64,000 nucleotides of DNA from Massospora cicadina (lineage: Eukaryota > Entomophthoromycota > Entomophthoromycetes > Entomophthorales > Entomophthoraceae): NCBI GenBank assembly GCA_022478985.1, contig JAKSZP010000010.1, positions 248,001-312,000 on the forward strand, given 5' to 3'. The position numbers and the translations under genes were made by a program. Each line of letters begins with the position of its first letter. The stretch's first letter is position 1. The notes beneath the pieces are model-generated. The model saw nothing but the letters and a program-made list of their open reading frames with translations. It was not told where the DNA came from and searched no databases. Below, in pieces: positions 30,769-43,510 of this stretch.

Positions 30769-32034
30769 ATTTCCCCTCTTTGGCTCGTGTGGGGTTTTGA
30801 AAAGATAATATTTCTCAGAATTAAAAGTCTTGTTGTATCAATAATTGCCATTTGCTGTCAAAAGTTAATCTGTCACAAGTAATCAGTCATATTTGATAGG
30901 GTCACAGAAACTTGGCATGTACCCTATTGACAATTCAACCATCTTCATTTTTCTTAATTATATACATCTAGTCCTGCTTGTTCTGTTATAATTTTATGAC
31001 CCCTTCAATAGGTTTGATAATTTACATGTCCTCTCACTGTTGTGTATATCACACGCACTATGTAAACTTTTATAAGGCACAATACACAAGTTCATTTTGT
31101 GATTGAGTTTGTTGATAATAAGTTACAGTGATAGTTGTATGAAGAAAACTATCCAAACTTGAGTTTCTCATGACCAATGATATTTATCTCACATAGGTAT
31201 TCTCCTACAGGAATGTACTGAAACCTATCTTATGGTGACTTTTTGACAATTTGGACAAAGGAAATTGTCCTTTCAACTCTCACACAAGAGTACTGGAGAA
31301 CACACTGGAATAGGGAGACTACCCTTTTACCTCTTACACAAGAGTACTTGAGAGCATTAATAGATAAAGAAAACTATTCTTTTAACTCTTCCACAAGAGA
31401 ACATTAAAAATTATATTAATATCTAACTTTCTAAACTCTATTTTTATTAAAAAAAATCATATGAGGATTCGTAGGGAATTAAGTGTCCAAAGCTTCAGTT
31501 GGCACCTGAATGGGATAAACATCCATTGCCAATGAAATTATACCCTAAGGAGTAATCTCAAGCAATGAAAACTTCATCTACCTAGTTGGTATTACTAACA
31601 ACTAGAACATGTACCTTCCTGGGGTTGGATTGAAAATGGCATGTCCCAACGCCTTTATACAGCACCAGCAGATTAATCTTTTGATCTAGCAACATGCTTA
31701 GGTAATAGGACCACTTACTATTAAGACAGCAGGCTTCATCACTATGGCTAACCTGAAAGCTTTTGCGATTAAAGGCGTTGTCAACGCTTCAGTAACTCCA
31801 AAATACCCTTATTGTTTGGTGATAAACCCTGATAAATCCAAATAAGAAAGTATAATTGTTGATAAATAAACTAATAATCTGAATTCTTACAAACATTGTA
31901 GGGGATAATCACCAACAAAATATTGATAGTCATTAAACTCAAGATCAAATCCCAAATAAGATAACTCTTAAGTTTCAAAGGAAATCCTTACTAACAATAA
32001 AATACTAAACACCAAAATCTCCAGCATCCCCAAA
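30769..32034. other. Degraded sequence, probably LTR of M, with 55-bp repeats
   Basis: No reading frame is preserved. Three imperfect repeats of about 55 bp lie at 31260-31412, each with actctt(a/c)cacaagag(t)ac. The sequence up to about 32030 (ccagcatccccaaag) leads into minus-strand integrase of M, so its 3' LTR should be here, but I cannot fix its ends. Confidence 0.35.
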
Positions 32035-33246
32035 GATTGCTTATTACCAAAGGGAAATAAAGTGAGACAAGTCAGATAAATATTAAAATCTGCCACAACT
32101 GGATAGTGATGGCATTACAGAGTCCTAACAGACTACCATATATCTATATAATATGGTGGAAGGTCCATCCGCTTGCCATCATGGACTATTTTTTGAAATA
32201 TTTACCTGGCAACTGTGGAACCATAAAGCCTGAGATTGGATATCTATCCACAGTTGATTCAGTTTTTTAGTATATTCAGATAAATTAACGTCATGACAAT
32301 CAGGCAAAATGGAGTATATCAACAGTGGTAGGGCAGGCTGATTACCATTAAGAGGTTCAAATGTGATATTTTGGTTTTACTGGGGAACCTTTATTGTATT
32401 AAAATACAGCGGACCCAGCATGCAGAGACCACTAGAATATGATTTCACTTATAACTTATAAAATATCTAACTTAAGTTTCATCAATTCGTTTGACAGCAC
32501 CATTAGTATATGAATGATATGTGGCAGACAAGATACCTCAAACCAACAAAAGTTCATCATTGTAAGGGATCACATTGAAGCTGATGTTATTGTTGCTGAG
32601 AAATATTAAGCATCCATATTGATGTTTAATGTTTAAAAAATAAGCATAGCCATGATCATTGCCCCCATCCTAAATTTAATCAAACTTGAACTATCAGTAA
32701 GTTAATTGATGGCCAGAATGATGTATTAAAAAATTAAGCTGTTGGTTGAAGCAGTCCAATCAAATCCAAACAATAAGTGTGCCAAGCATAGATCAACTTT
32801 AATAGATGGTTTTAACATTGATTGAGGCCTTATTTAGTTGTCACAAATAAATCAGTGAGTTTACATTTAAATCATCAAACTGTTATGACTACCAATATTC
32901 GTTAGTCATGTCCTGCTATATTGTCTCCTGGTATCCTCATGTCCCTCACCCTTATGGGTCCATATTATCTTTTTTCTAGATGATGTTAGTAATATTTTTT
33001 GTACCCATCATCTTGGATTTTGTAATGGTTCTATCAATAAACACCATATCCCATGATTTAATTTAGAGAAACTACTATTTCTTTCATTTTTTATGCATAG
33101 TTGTTTACTATACTAATATTGAATAGATTATCCGCAAAAAAGTATAGTGTAAACATAAACAAGATCTTGACAACCCATTTTGTATTTTGATGTGATGATC
33201 CTGCTTTACGAACATTGTTAATATTTTGTGCCAAAAGTTCTAATGA
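32035..33246 (-). pseudogene. pol: Integrase of element M
   Basis: Very decayed. Recognised by comparison with B: plus-strand atcaggcaaaatggagtata...gtagggcaggctgattaccat (32300-32345) corresponds to the B stretch coding YGRQPTLPPLLY. Further blocks along the region follow the B integrase order. Element L interrupts M at 33246 and RNase H of M resumes at 63024. Confidence 0.55.
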
Positions 33247-33679
33247 TGTAGCATAAAATCTCTTTGCGCACTATATGCACAGATTACAGTTGACTCAATC
33301 AACTTTTTCTGCCTAAAATGGCTTACTGTATAGTCATTCTACACAATAAGGCTCCTAAACCTTAACAAAAAAGCTACTTAAAGGATTATAACAAGTAAAT
33401 ATTGAGTTTAGGCAGGGAAAAAATCCATTGTTCAAAGTTATTGGGAATATTTATATTTTAATCACTTCATTCAAGATTCTTCATATCTATTGTTATGAAG
33501 ACATCCATTATAATGATTTAAATCATCTTAGGGAAGTATATTCTTCAGAATAAAGGTTCAAATGAGAAGACATTCAGTCAGATACAACGTGTTAAGTTGG
33601 TAAACCCCAGTATCAGAAATTTAGAATAATCAAGAATTTGATTTGTGGAATATGGAATCAAGTCAACGATTATACAACA
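33247..33679 (-). repeat. 3' LTR of L
   Basis: Pairs with 62584-63023. Ends attatacaaca before the PPT (minus AAGGAGGAGAGAT, 33680-33692). Confidence 0.75.
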
Positions 33680-33692
33680 ATCTCTCCTCCTT

Positions 33693-34980
33693 GACTTAAG
33701 TTATTGTTTAATCTTAATAGGATGGTCTTAAGATTTGTGGAAAGGTTGGATAAACTTTGCATAACCGTGATTTTTTTATTCCTTCAATAAAGCTTAGAAT
33801 AGTGTAAGCTTTTAAAAGTGAACCATTCATGCATAATGTAAGGTCCCTTACATAAGGTAGCTAAATTATGCATTCTACCAAATCCATAGTCATCAAAGCA
33901 AGTGACTTGATCACAAACTGCAAATCGTATCAGTGGGAACTTATGTTGATCCTAATCTACTTTTTGGTTAACTCTCCTCGTCAGAGATGCTCTATATGAT
34001 TTGGTCTGGATTTTATCAGGGACACCAGCCAATCAAGGTACTCAGATGGACAAATCTCATCGCCCTCAGTAATGATCAAATGCAATAAGAGAAGTAGTGC
34101 ATGTTGTCAACTGTGAGAAAACTAAAAGTTCTAAACCATAAATCTTTGGTAAATATTATATAATAAAAATGGTTGAGTCCACTCATATGGCCCATTGAGA
34201 AAGAAAGCTTTAATGAATTTCTATAGAGCTTGTAGTAAGATGCTGTTGGCACGCTCCACCATCACAGTAATTTCTAGGTAATAAGGAACAGGAAGAACCC
34301 CTTAGATTACCATTAACTCATTCATCTTGGGAACTACTTGATATATGAAATTAGTGACATTGTCTGTGAGAATAACTTTAGAACAAACATGTCAGTGAAA
34401 AACAGTTTAATTATATTTAGCAGCTAATATCGCACCAAGATCTCTAATAGTTTAAGCTTTAACCCCATAAGTGATATGATTGATTGCTACTATAATATAT
34501 TTCAAATTTTGAAATCATTGGTTGGTTAAAGCCCTATAAAACCTATAGACACTGCATTCCAGTCCCAATTAGGTATAATCAACCTATAGATAGTTGAAGG
34601 CTTATAGGACTGATGAGCTTGACATCTGGAAATTTCATTAACACACATCCTGGATATCGAACTTTAGTGAGTCCCAGTATCCTTGATGGATTGATTTTAA
34701 GGTCTCAGATAGGCCTTCGCGTCCAGATGTGCTATAAACTTGCATATTATTTCTGTGCACGCTGAAGATGGGGTTATAATATTCAGTCATTCCCTACAAA
34801 TTTATATAATTTCTCGTTCCAAATTTCAGTGTCTTTCATCAGATGATTTAATGTGTGGTGAATAGCGGGTTTTTTTATCAGTGTAATTCTTCATTTTCAT
34901 TTTTCAAATTGCTGGTCTGCAAGGAGAGATATAGATGTTATAACAGGTAGTCATTAAAGTCCATCAGTATTCTAAAGAAT
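33693..34980 (-). pseudogene. pol: Integrase of L
   Basis: Minus strand at about 34240-34300 reads PYYLEITVMVERAN, the block with the catalytic Glu of DD35E ([12 protein letters not shown] in less decayed copies). Neighbouring blocks agree with B in order. Multiple stops and shifts. Confidence 0.65.
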
Positions 34981-35555
34981 TTTACCCAATCTACGTAATA
35001 TCTCATAGTCTTAGTCTTTTAGTTTCAAGGCACATCATGCTAATTACCCTCTGGTTCTTTTAAATTGTATTCATTGCAAGGAATCATGGTTAGTGACAAT
35101 TCTAAATTTGGTCCCATGTAGATAGACTCAAAATTTTGCAAGTGTATGTAACAACTAAACAATCTTTCTCAGTTACAGTGTAATTTCGTCCACATCTTTC
35201 TAACACACAACTGCAGAAATTACCGGATGCTCTTCCACATCAGCCCCTATTTGAGAGAGTACAGCCCAAATAGTAGTGTGTGGTGCGTCATATTGTACTA
35301 TAAATGGCTGGTCAAATTGGGTTATCTCAGTATGGGAAAATCAGTTAAGGAAATCTGTAACTGGTTGAAGGAGTCTTTACATTCTTGAGATCAGTGGAAA
35401 AAGACTCGTTCTCAAATAAAATGTAATAGGGGAACAGCAATTTGAGAAACCCTTGTATAAACTGGAGGTAACAGCTGACTATTCCAAGGAATAATAGTAC
35501 ATTTCACTTACTTTTTGGATTCCTCATATTGTTTGTAGAATCAAGCTTTTGAGGC
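34981..35555 (-). pseudogene. pol: RNase H and RT 3' part of L
   Basis: Plus-strand stretch taccctctggttcttttaaattgt...ggttagtgacaattctaaatttggtccc (35040-35120) matches the B region coding FKVVTDNSSLRWLHNLKEPEG. The connection and RT thumb follow to 35555, where solo LTR K is inserted. Confidence 0.65.
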
Positions 35556-36771
35556 TGTCAAAAAAATTGGAATCCGTGAGAGTTGGAGGCTCCACTGGTG
35601 CGCCAAGCTCACAATATGACAATCACTAACCCTTGCTCATTTGCTATCATCAAATTACCCCTTACTATGAGTTTGCAAGCAGCTGCAACCTGGACAACGT
35701 GCATCCAAGCAACTTCAACCCATGGAAGTCCAGTTTAATTGGCAGACCCAGCGCCCAACATCAATCCATGGCACTCTCAGCCTGTGTGGTCTAGCACCTT
35801 CCAAATCCTGAGTCACATGGTGTTGCCTTATCACATTCCCTCGTCCTCAGCTCGCATTCAGTATATTGCCCTCACAGGGTTTCCTCACAGTTTAAGGCAA
35901 GTAAATGGTTGTGAAACCCACTTTAGAAAATGAAACCACCTGGGATGCGCACACCATGGGTATTTCCTTCACCCGCCTCCACAAGGCTGGAGAAAAAGAC
36001 TAGATAAAATAAAGATAGACAAATGGAGATATTTTATTTAAGGCAAGGCAATTATTAAATAGGTTCTCTAGCGAGATAATACAATTTTTAAGGGATTATT
36101 AAGCAAATAAAAGGTGTGTAAACTGGAGTTGTTCGCTGCTGAAGCACAGGAGCGATCAAGAGAACTTTACAGTATGGGAATAGTTTGGTGGGCATCTATA
36201 ACTTAGATCAATCAATTGGGTTATACTTAGATAATAGATCTTATCCTTAACACTGGCGAGGAAATGGCTCAGTTTAGCTAATTGGTATCCTTTGCGCTCA
36301 AAGCTGAAAGTGTTCACACCGATATCTATCAGTAAAACTTTAATGTTTCAGCTTTGTCATTTTTGGAAAAAGATTTGATTCAAAGTGTTTCTCTTTGGTC
36401 AATTTATCCATGTAGATTAATTGAGTGTTTCAATGTGATTCATCTGTGACACCATCTTCTTGGCATCTTCTTTACATTGGTCTATTCCTCATAGCTGAAT
36501 CCAAATATTCACGTTGACATTTGCTTGGCATTCCATCTATTGGTTACTCCTTAAAACTAGAGATAATGACTGAATTAATATGTGCCGCCGTTCAATTAGC
36601 GCCCTTAATTTTCTCAAACAATTATTAGATGTCAATAGTCCATTAATAACATCATAGCCTTACTCACAATGACTAAATATAATCAGAGGGCTAAAATCTC
36701 AATTCTTTAACCCCATTGGTCGATGCTAGGCTTAGCCCTAGCCAAGGCTAATCATCTCAGAATGAATTTCC
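35556..36771 (-). mobile_element. K: solo LTR in RT of L
   Basis: About 1.2 kb starting tgtcaaaa and ending ttccaaca on plus; on minus it begins TGTTGGAAATTC like the miniature-element LTR (TGTTGGGATTTT). Sequence around 35990-36075 (agacaaatggagatatttta...) parallels the miniature LTR around its TATA box. The flanks share ttgaggctg on both sides, but a clean 5-bp TSD cannot be set. Best read as an old solo LTR of the same family. Confidence 0.6.
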
Positions 36772-37420
36772 AACAGAGATTGAGGCTGTATTCCTTAAGT
36801 GTCAACGATGATACTCTGACACTAAATTTGAGACTTATAAACCTGGAAATTTCTAGGCTTGATTTTTAATTGAACTAAACCTAACTCAGGAAGACCATTT
36901 ACAGATGCTCAAAATGTTAGGGAAAAAATTTCTGATAACACAATCATATCATCAAGGTAAACTAAAAACACGACTCATCTTCAAATCTCCTAGTATAGTA
37001 TCAATAGCCCACTGAAAAATGGCTTGAACATTGCACAGTCCTTGAGGAATTTAAATTAGAAGGGTCAATCCTTAGGAGGCAATAATCACGCACCTTTCTC
37101 GGTCTTCAGGAAGCAGGTCAGTCTGCTAGTATCCACTAATAAGAATCAGAGACATAAAATACCTGGATCCTCCTAATTGGTCCAAAGGTTTCATCTATTC
37201 AAGGTAAAGATTAAGAATCCTCTTTAATAGTATTACTACATGGCAGTGATCAAAAATGACTCTAATAGTACCATACTTTATTTTTAACTATAAGTACTGG
37301 ACTAGCCCTTGGGCCGCGGGAGGGAAAGCCATCCCTTGGCGTATAAGCTTCTCCAATTCCTTCTGAACCTTCTTATCGCTAGATTTGTTTCTCCATATTG
37401 TCCATTATCATATAAGTCTT
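36772..37420 (-). pseudogene. pol: Reverse transcriptase of L, 5' part
   Basis: Matches B RT in order: gtgtcaacgatgatac for the LGFVIDSKG part, cacagtccttgaggaat (37033) for PQGLCN, agtatccactaataagaatc for SGYWQ. The RT N-terminus with caggggaaagtccttgg-type SPWASP lies near 37300. No open frame longer than a few dozen codons. Confidence 0.65.
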
Positions 37421-38280
37421 AAATCCCCAGTATCAATGTGGTGCTGTATCCCCACACCGCATCCAAGGTCATATTCATATGCCACATATACTTGGGAATA
37501 TTTTGTATGAGAGCCATCGCTTGTTCTTTAGGACTTTCAATTAATTCATCAAGTTTTTACAAGAAATAATCACACAATTTAGTAGAAGCAACTTTGTAAG
37601 CTGAACTCTGCCAGATTTACAAACTCATGTGCCTCTCAAACCTCTTCCAGTGTAGTAAGATGTAAAGTACAATTTTTGTTCATTCTTGATAATATATTAA
37701 AGCAGTTAAATTCAATAGTAACACACAGATCTCCTGATGACATGACAAATTTATTCCAGTAGCAGCAAATGTTCATCATCAATTATTGCTAAGGAAAATA
37801 GACTTCCCCCAGTAGTCCCTCAAGACGCTCAAAGCTCAACTTGGTGGACAACACTCGTTGTTATCAGAATATATACACAGCTATAAAGCCCTAAAAAGAG
37901 ATACAGATAATTTCAGGGATGGTTGCTAGTGGGGTAGCTTCTGTGACCCATTTGCTGATGGCGGATGAGGACTAATACCTCATCATAAACCACATTGATG
38001 AATTATACATAGATATTTAGAGAAGTCTAATTATCTCTAAAGTAGTGAAGAGGTAATGTTTGACCTAATATAGTAATTGTTCTCATCATAGTTTAAAATA
38101 GACCCATAAAACTTGAAAAGGCTAACACTAACAAGATAATGGTAGTTATTGCTAGGTAGCACTATAGCAGTTGCACTAACCTGCAAAGGTTCAAATCTCT
38201 TTGGTAACGCACTATACGCCCCCTCACTCGTAGTACTCATAGGCACAGATATTCCATATTTTTAATAATTGGCTACATTG
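37421..38280 (-). pseudogene. pol: Protease region of L
   Basis: Frame 38246-38037 reads TTSEGAYSALPKRFEPLQVS and SLFKFYGSILNYDENNYYI, equal to the A protease C-terminal part (EGGYSALPLQFGSSQVSALV). The active site should lie near 38330 (plus gcgcctctgttgcaatagct), where the DSG motif is no longer clear. Confidence 0.7.
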
Positions 38281-39043
38281 GGAGCTTCCCCATTTTTTTC
38301 TGCAAGATAGCTGGATATTACATTCACAGAAGCGCCTCTGTTGCAATAGCTCAATCTAAAACATTTTTACTTGAATAACGATATAATTAAAATATAAAAA
38401 TAAAGTGAATAATAACTTATTGTAAGGATAGATCAAGTATTAATTAATTAATTACTTTTTTTATTCTACATAAAGGACGCGTTTATAAAGAGTCTCAAGT
38501 GGTAATGAGACTTTAACCTCTTTTGAGGGAAAGTTTTGGGATTCCTAAATATCTCCAAATTGGTTGCAATTAGCAATTTGTGTGGCATAAGGTTTATAAA
38601 GAACTTTTTCTTCTCACTCCATAGACGCTAGCTAACTTCTGATTGTGACTGATAATGTAGAGGTGTCCTTGTCAGTTTCTTTAATTTAGGGATGGTTCAC
38701 TTCTTCCTCATGATTCTGGGACAAGGCTGGATGTCAAGCAGTAGAGCGTTCTGACTTTACTGCCAAGAGTTTTCCCTAATTGTCATCTTCTTAAAAGGTC
38801 ACAATGCTAGCTCAAGAATGTTGTTTAGGCTAGGTGGACGCATAATGTCCCTTAGTTTCACAGATCTAACATTTTATCTCATCTAGGTTACTAAAATTTC
38901 CAAAAACCCTCAACGTTGAGGTATTCTTCGTGGTCCCTTTATTACTTTCACTAAGCTATGGGGTCAACTGGTTTTTACATTCATATTGGCAGCCCAAAAG
39001 AAGCTTCACATTTTTTCAGGTCTTAAATTATGGATGGTGTATC
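38281..39043 (-). pseudogene. gag: gag of L, 3' part
   Basis: Region between protease and element G. Plus aggtggacgcataatgtccctt (about 38830) is comparable to the zinc-knuckle stretch of B (gcatagtggcctttatgttg). Interrupted by G at 39044; continues at 46279. Confidence 0.5.
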
Positions 39044-39850
39044 TGTTAAAATTAGTACTTAGGCGTCAATTTTTAAGTGTACAGGTTATTATACTCAAAA
39101 CTATAAGGTACCATTATAAGACAGTAACCCTAATTTTTTCAAAAAACACTTTTCAGAAAGATTGATATTTAGATAAAAATAATCAAAAGCACAATTTAGT
39201 ATCTACTACTGGCAAAGGCTCTGCGGCTCACTCTAGATATCCTTTCTTTGCACTAATGTTTCTCCTTGATGTAGAAAAAAGATCCCCTTACCATTGGAAT
39301 CCCGCCAAGCTATGCTCCTTCCACTAGCTTTCTACTGGTTCATTTTGATTATACTAAGAAGCACTCAAAAGAGGTAGTTTAGAGAATTATTTATCTAAAT
39401 TAGGCCAAGGGAGTGAATCAATAGGGCTTGGGGTATTTCCATTATAGTCACAATGAATCAATTAGAAATTGAGGTACTGGAAGATGGCCAAAATAAGATA
39501 GAAATCCTAATACCAAATATTTTTATTCCAGAGCGAGGGCGAGATATGATATATGAATAATAAAAAATTGTATCAGTATGAACTACCTGGCCATGCGCCA
39601 AGGCATTTATATATTAGGTTAGTGGACTTTGCACCAGAGGGGTTAAGAACTTAATCCGCCATAATAATATGTATAACTAAGGTGCTGAGGAAAAATCACC
39701 AAAAGTAATTTAATACAACTTTGGCAACCCCCTACGAAGTTAAGAGCTCACACTTGAGTATAGTAAAGTGATTAGATCCTATATCTAATTATTAGTTATA
39801 AAACTTATCAAATATTATAGAAGCTGATGGTTGGTCAAACCAATTGCAAC
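39044..39850 (-). repeat. 3' LTR of G
   Basis: 807 bp; strongly diverged from its partner, implying an old insertion. Confidence 0.85.
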
Positions 39851-39864
39851 TTTTTTCCCCACAC

Positions 39865-41020
39865 AATCAAACAATAGGTAAAAAAGTTGAGTGGGGGTCA
39901 GAAGAGCTATTAAAAGCTCAGGACTGAGAGTTAAGAGTTTTTGTAGCACTTCTTAAGGAACATACCATGTAATCCAATGATAAGATGACCTTTAGTGGGA
40001 TTCTTTAGAGTGTAGGCATCTACAGATTTCTTCTCTATGTTCTCAAAGGGCCCTTTCCAAATATGTGCTATTTTTATAGTCCTTCCAAAGCCATGGGTTT
40101 TCATAGTACCATACCAATTCTCCTATGCCAAAAGTAGGTAATGACCTGCGGTCTTCATTATCATGTACTCTAGCCTTGAATTTTTGAGCCAGCGCATTAT
40201 AGTAAGCAGAACTTTATGCTGAATTAATGTTCTTGAAAGCTTACCAAGGTATCTGCTAGGACTCATGCTCTCTTCTGCAAAGCATGAATACAAAAGTATA
40301 TTCAACGCTGGTTGCTTCTCATGATGTCAGGCAAACAGGGAGTGCCCGTGGCTGAATGTTACATGATGTTGTACGCAAATATGGCGGAAGGCATGAAAAG
40401 GTTCCATTAGACGCTTTGCCCATAACTAACATACATAAATCCTCACAAGAGTACCATTCACTTGTTTGATGGTGCTGTTGGTATCAGGGTGATAAAGCAT
40501 AGATGGTACCCCTCATATATGATTAAATCATTAAGCCTAAAGATAATCTGGGAAGTAAAATTAGTTATTTTGTTTATCAACAAAAACTGAAGCCATCCGT
40601 GCCAATAGATAACATCTTACAAAATAACTTATCTGTAGTAATGGCCCCTAAGTCCCTGACTGCTTTAGCCTCCACTATTTTGTGAGTTGATTGATGGCCA
40701 CAGTTATAAATTAATATTCCAGAATTATTAGCCAAGTGCCCCAAAACTCAATAGAGACAGTGTTACAGGCAAATTTTGGGTTTAACCAATTGACAGGAAG
40801 AGACCTTCCAGTAGGGTGCTTCAATTTGGAATTCTTGGAAGCAGCTGAGAGTCTAATGAATATTTTAGGACATAGAATCCCAATAATAATGGTATTATAC
40901 TTGTTCAAGTTTTTTATATCGACTGTGCCCCATTGCCTTGTGAGTGGCAATAATTAAATCTATCTGTTTTGCGATCCTAGGAGCAACAAGGTTTGTTTGT
41001 AAATAACCTTGTACAGGTTT
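39865..41020 (-). pseudogene. pol: Integrase of G
   Basis: Minus strand near 40470-40505 reads YHPDTNSTIKQVNG, with Lys in place of the catalytic Glu. Frame 40950-40711 carries the N-terminal part ending NPKFACNTVSIEFWGTWLII, where Glu replaces the first catalytic Asp (SIDVIG in B). Several stops between. Confidence 0.75.
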
Positions 41021-41470
41021 CCGTTTTTTATATAAGTATTTTCATTATCTTGTCCACGTGCGTTGAACCTCATCAGGCTCATACCCATATTTCTGAGTGA
41101 TCATTTTGTCAAACAATTCTTCATCACAATCAGCCATTTAAAATACATTAGGTAGATGAAAGTCTATCTGCATTTTGATGCTTGACGCCAGGTCATTGTT
41201 GAATTTTGAAGTTGTACGCTTGTAATTTTAAGGCCAAGCGGGACAACTGTCCTTCAGGATCCTTAAGCTTTTGTAATCAGCGAAAGGAGTTATGGTCAGT
41301 TACTACAGTAAAATTAGCTTCATAGATGTAAACCTAAAATTGTTCAAAAATGCAAATGACAGCTTGATACTCCTTTTTTAAGAAATATAACTCTATTCAT
41401 GAATAACCAAAGTAAAGCTGAAGTAAGTGACGGGGTGTTCTACCCTTCATTATCAAACTGAGACAACACC
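41021..41470 (-). pseudogene. pol: RNase H of G
   Basis: Plus gcgggacaactgtccttcaggatccttaag...ggttatggtcagttactacagtaaaatt (41240-41310) corresponds to LARWALKL ... EGQ and VVTDNSSL of B. Conserved order, no open frame. Confidence 0.7.
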
Positions 41471-42400
41471 TCACCTACAGAGGTGAGGGATGTGTCCATA
41501 TGATGAATGAACAGTTTATCAAAGTTTGATTACATCAGTATCAGCGCTAGGATAGGTAAAGCCTTAGGTTGTCAAAGGCTAGCTGACAATTTCCTGTCCA
41601 TTCTAATGAAACCCAAGCCTTGAGAAGGTGAAATAACAGATCACCTAAACTACTAAAGTTCTTCATGAACTAGTGATAGTAGCAAATAATTTCCAAAAAG
41701 TACATGAATATCACACTTGATACTTGGCCGTGACATCTTATCAATAGCCTAACCTTACCAGGCTGAGGTCATATGCCTTGTTTATCAATGGCAAACCCCT
41801 GATACTCAAGTTATTCACTGAAGGTTTGCACTTTCAGGGTTTGATTTTCAGATTGTCTTTGGCCAGGCAGCGGAAAACTTCCTCTAAATGCTGCAGATGC
41901 TCCGTAAACATTCTGGAAAAAACATTTGTATTATCTAAATACACTAAATTTCAGGAAATTTAGTAAATGCCACATCAGGCTATCTATGACACGCTGGAGT
42001 GTCACTGGGGCATTATACAGCCCTTGCGGCATCCTAGTGGGCTGGTATAGAACCTGAGTGGTAATAATAGCGCACTACTAATATTCTTTCTTCAGTAGCT
42101 CAATATGCCATTATCAAGAGATAAAAACTATAGCATAAAAATACTGTGAGCTGCATATGCGTTCTAGTACATTGTTAATTTGGGGCAAAGGGTATTAATT
42201 GTTCTTGAATTATTGTTGAGCTTATAATGGTCTATACTACTCAATTCATGCCATCCTTTTTTAATAAGCACCACAGGGGTGGCCCAAGGACTCTTAGAGG
42301 GCACATACACCCCTGCTGCATGAGTTGGTTATATTCATTGTTGACAAATTCATCCACCACTATAGAGCGCCTAATAGGGTGGAGCGAATAGGTAATTGAT
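41471..42400 (-). pseudogene. pol: Reverse transcriptase of G
   Basis: Plus cattatacagcccttgcggcatcctagtgggctg (42010-42045) is the MPQGLCNAP / PTR block; ttatctaaatacac (41931-41944) is the place of YLDD (here decayed); caaggactcttagag near 42285 is the KSPWATPV block. Many stops. Confidence 0.75.
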
Positions 42401-43510
42401 TAGTATCAATATTGTGTAACAAAACGTTTGCACACCCCAAATCATAGTAATGTTCAGCAAAATTATACTATCTTTTTTGAGAGGGCCAACGCTTAGTCCT
42501 TTTCATCTTCCATCAACCCAGAAAAGCGTTCTCAAAGTATTAGTGAACATATGGATTGATGCCATTGTCTTTGAGCCCAAGTTCATCCAGATACCCAAAA
42601 TCAGGGATATTTAATACTTTTAATCGGGTAATTTATGAAAAAGTGACTTTAATGTCATTTGATTTGATTTGAATAAAATAAGGATGCAGGTTATCTAAAA
42701 GCACCTGGATTTCGCCATAATTGGGGAGAATAAGCCTGGGTGCAGTGACTTGTTCTAAATTAGATTATCCAAATGGGTGAATATCTCTCCATATAATCAT
42801 TTGGGAATTGGTAGTGTAATTTCAGTTTTCACTATAGCTTGATGACCCGCCAGGATGGTTATGGCACAATTATTGTGTATAAGATACCCTTAGATTATAT
42901 AGACTGATTTTTTAACCACTGAGTACAGCCACATAGCCACTGTTAACCAGTTGGCAAAATGTCATTCTTGTATATATGGTTAACAAACCCCTGTTTTCAA
43001 GCCTTCAGGGGCCTCATCCTTCTGGCTAAAATATAACAGAATATTTTGGCTCATTAACTCCTAAGTCTTTCTTCAAAATAAGCTTTGATTTCATATTTCT
43101 TATAGATAAGGTTCAATTAGAAGGTCATAATTTTGATTTGGAAAAACAATAGAAGGATTAGAGATCACTTAAGAGCTGAAACACAAACATCGATGAATCC
43201 CCCTTGGGTTGGGACCATCTAGTACTAAAAAAAAGAGCTGAAACACAGCGGTAATGCGCTGTATGCTCCTTCTGAGGTTTTGGTCTGAGGGCTGGCAATA
43301 AATTAATTTTTCAAGATCTATGTCCGGAGCAAGCCCCATTTTTTCACCAGCTAAGTGTACACAATATAAATCGGTTCACCAAAGTCTACAATAGCTCAGA
43401 CTAAGAGCTTATTCGAAGTAATACTAATATAAGTACACTCAGAAAATATAAGTATCAGCAGGATTTATTGCAATATCATCTAAATTTACGATTGACCTAA
43501 AGGATTATGA
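42401..43510 (-). pseudogene. pol: Protease and linker of G
   Basis: The stretch coding AIVDFGEPIYI on the minus strand (near 43370-43400) lies where the DSGAPV motif belongs; Phe replaces Ser. The linker contains an insertion of a tiny retroposon (43186-43232). Confidence 0.6.
43186..43232 (+). mobile_element. Tiny poly(A) retroposon, copy 2
   Basis: 47-bp insertion, longest of the three. It begins aacatcgatgaatccccc, contains ttgggttgggaccatctag and ends tactaaaaaa. Perfect 15-bp TSD aagagctgaaacaca at 43171-43185 and 43233-43247. From the Cs onward the same as copy 1. Confidence 0.85.

Noticed and set aside
33242..33246. 5-bp TSD of element L (aatga versus aacta)
   Set aside because: Only three of five bases agree and the LTR edges are uncertain by a few bases; not used as evidence.
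35739..35933. 64-codon ORF in solo LTR K
   Set aside because: Antisense, inside LTR sequence, no domain, and in a position like the antisense ORF of the miniature LTR.
43186..43232. Reverse strand of the tiny retroposon (TTAGTACTAGATGG) looks like the 5S rRNA internal region, and CATCGATGAA equals a 5.8S rRNA stretch
   Set aside because: The 5S likeness is about 13 bases with a gap and lies antisense to the poly(A) strand; the 5.8S likeness is 10 bases and does not continue. Neither is enough to name a parent RNA.
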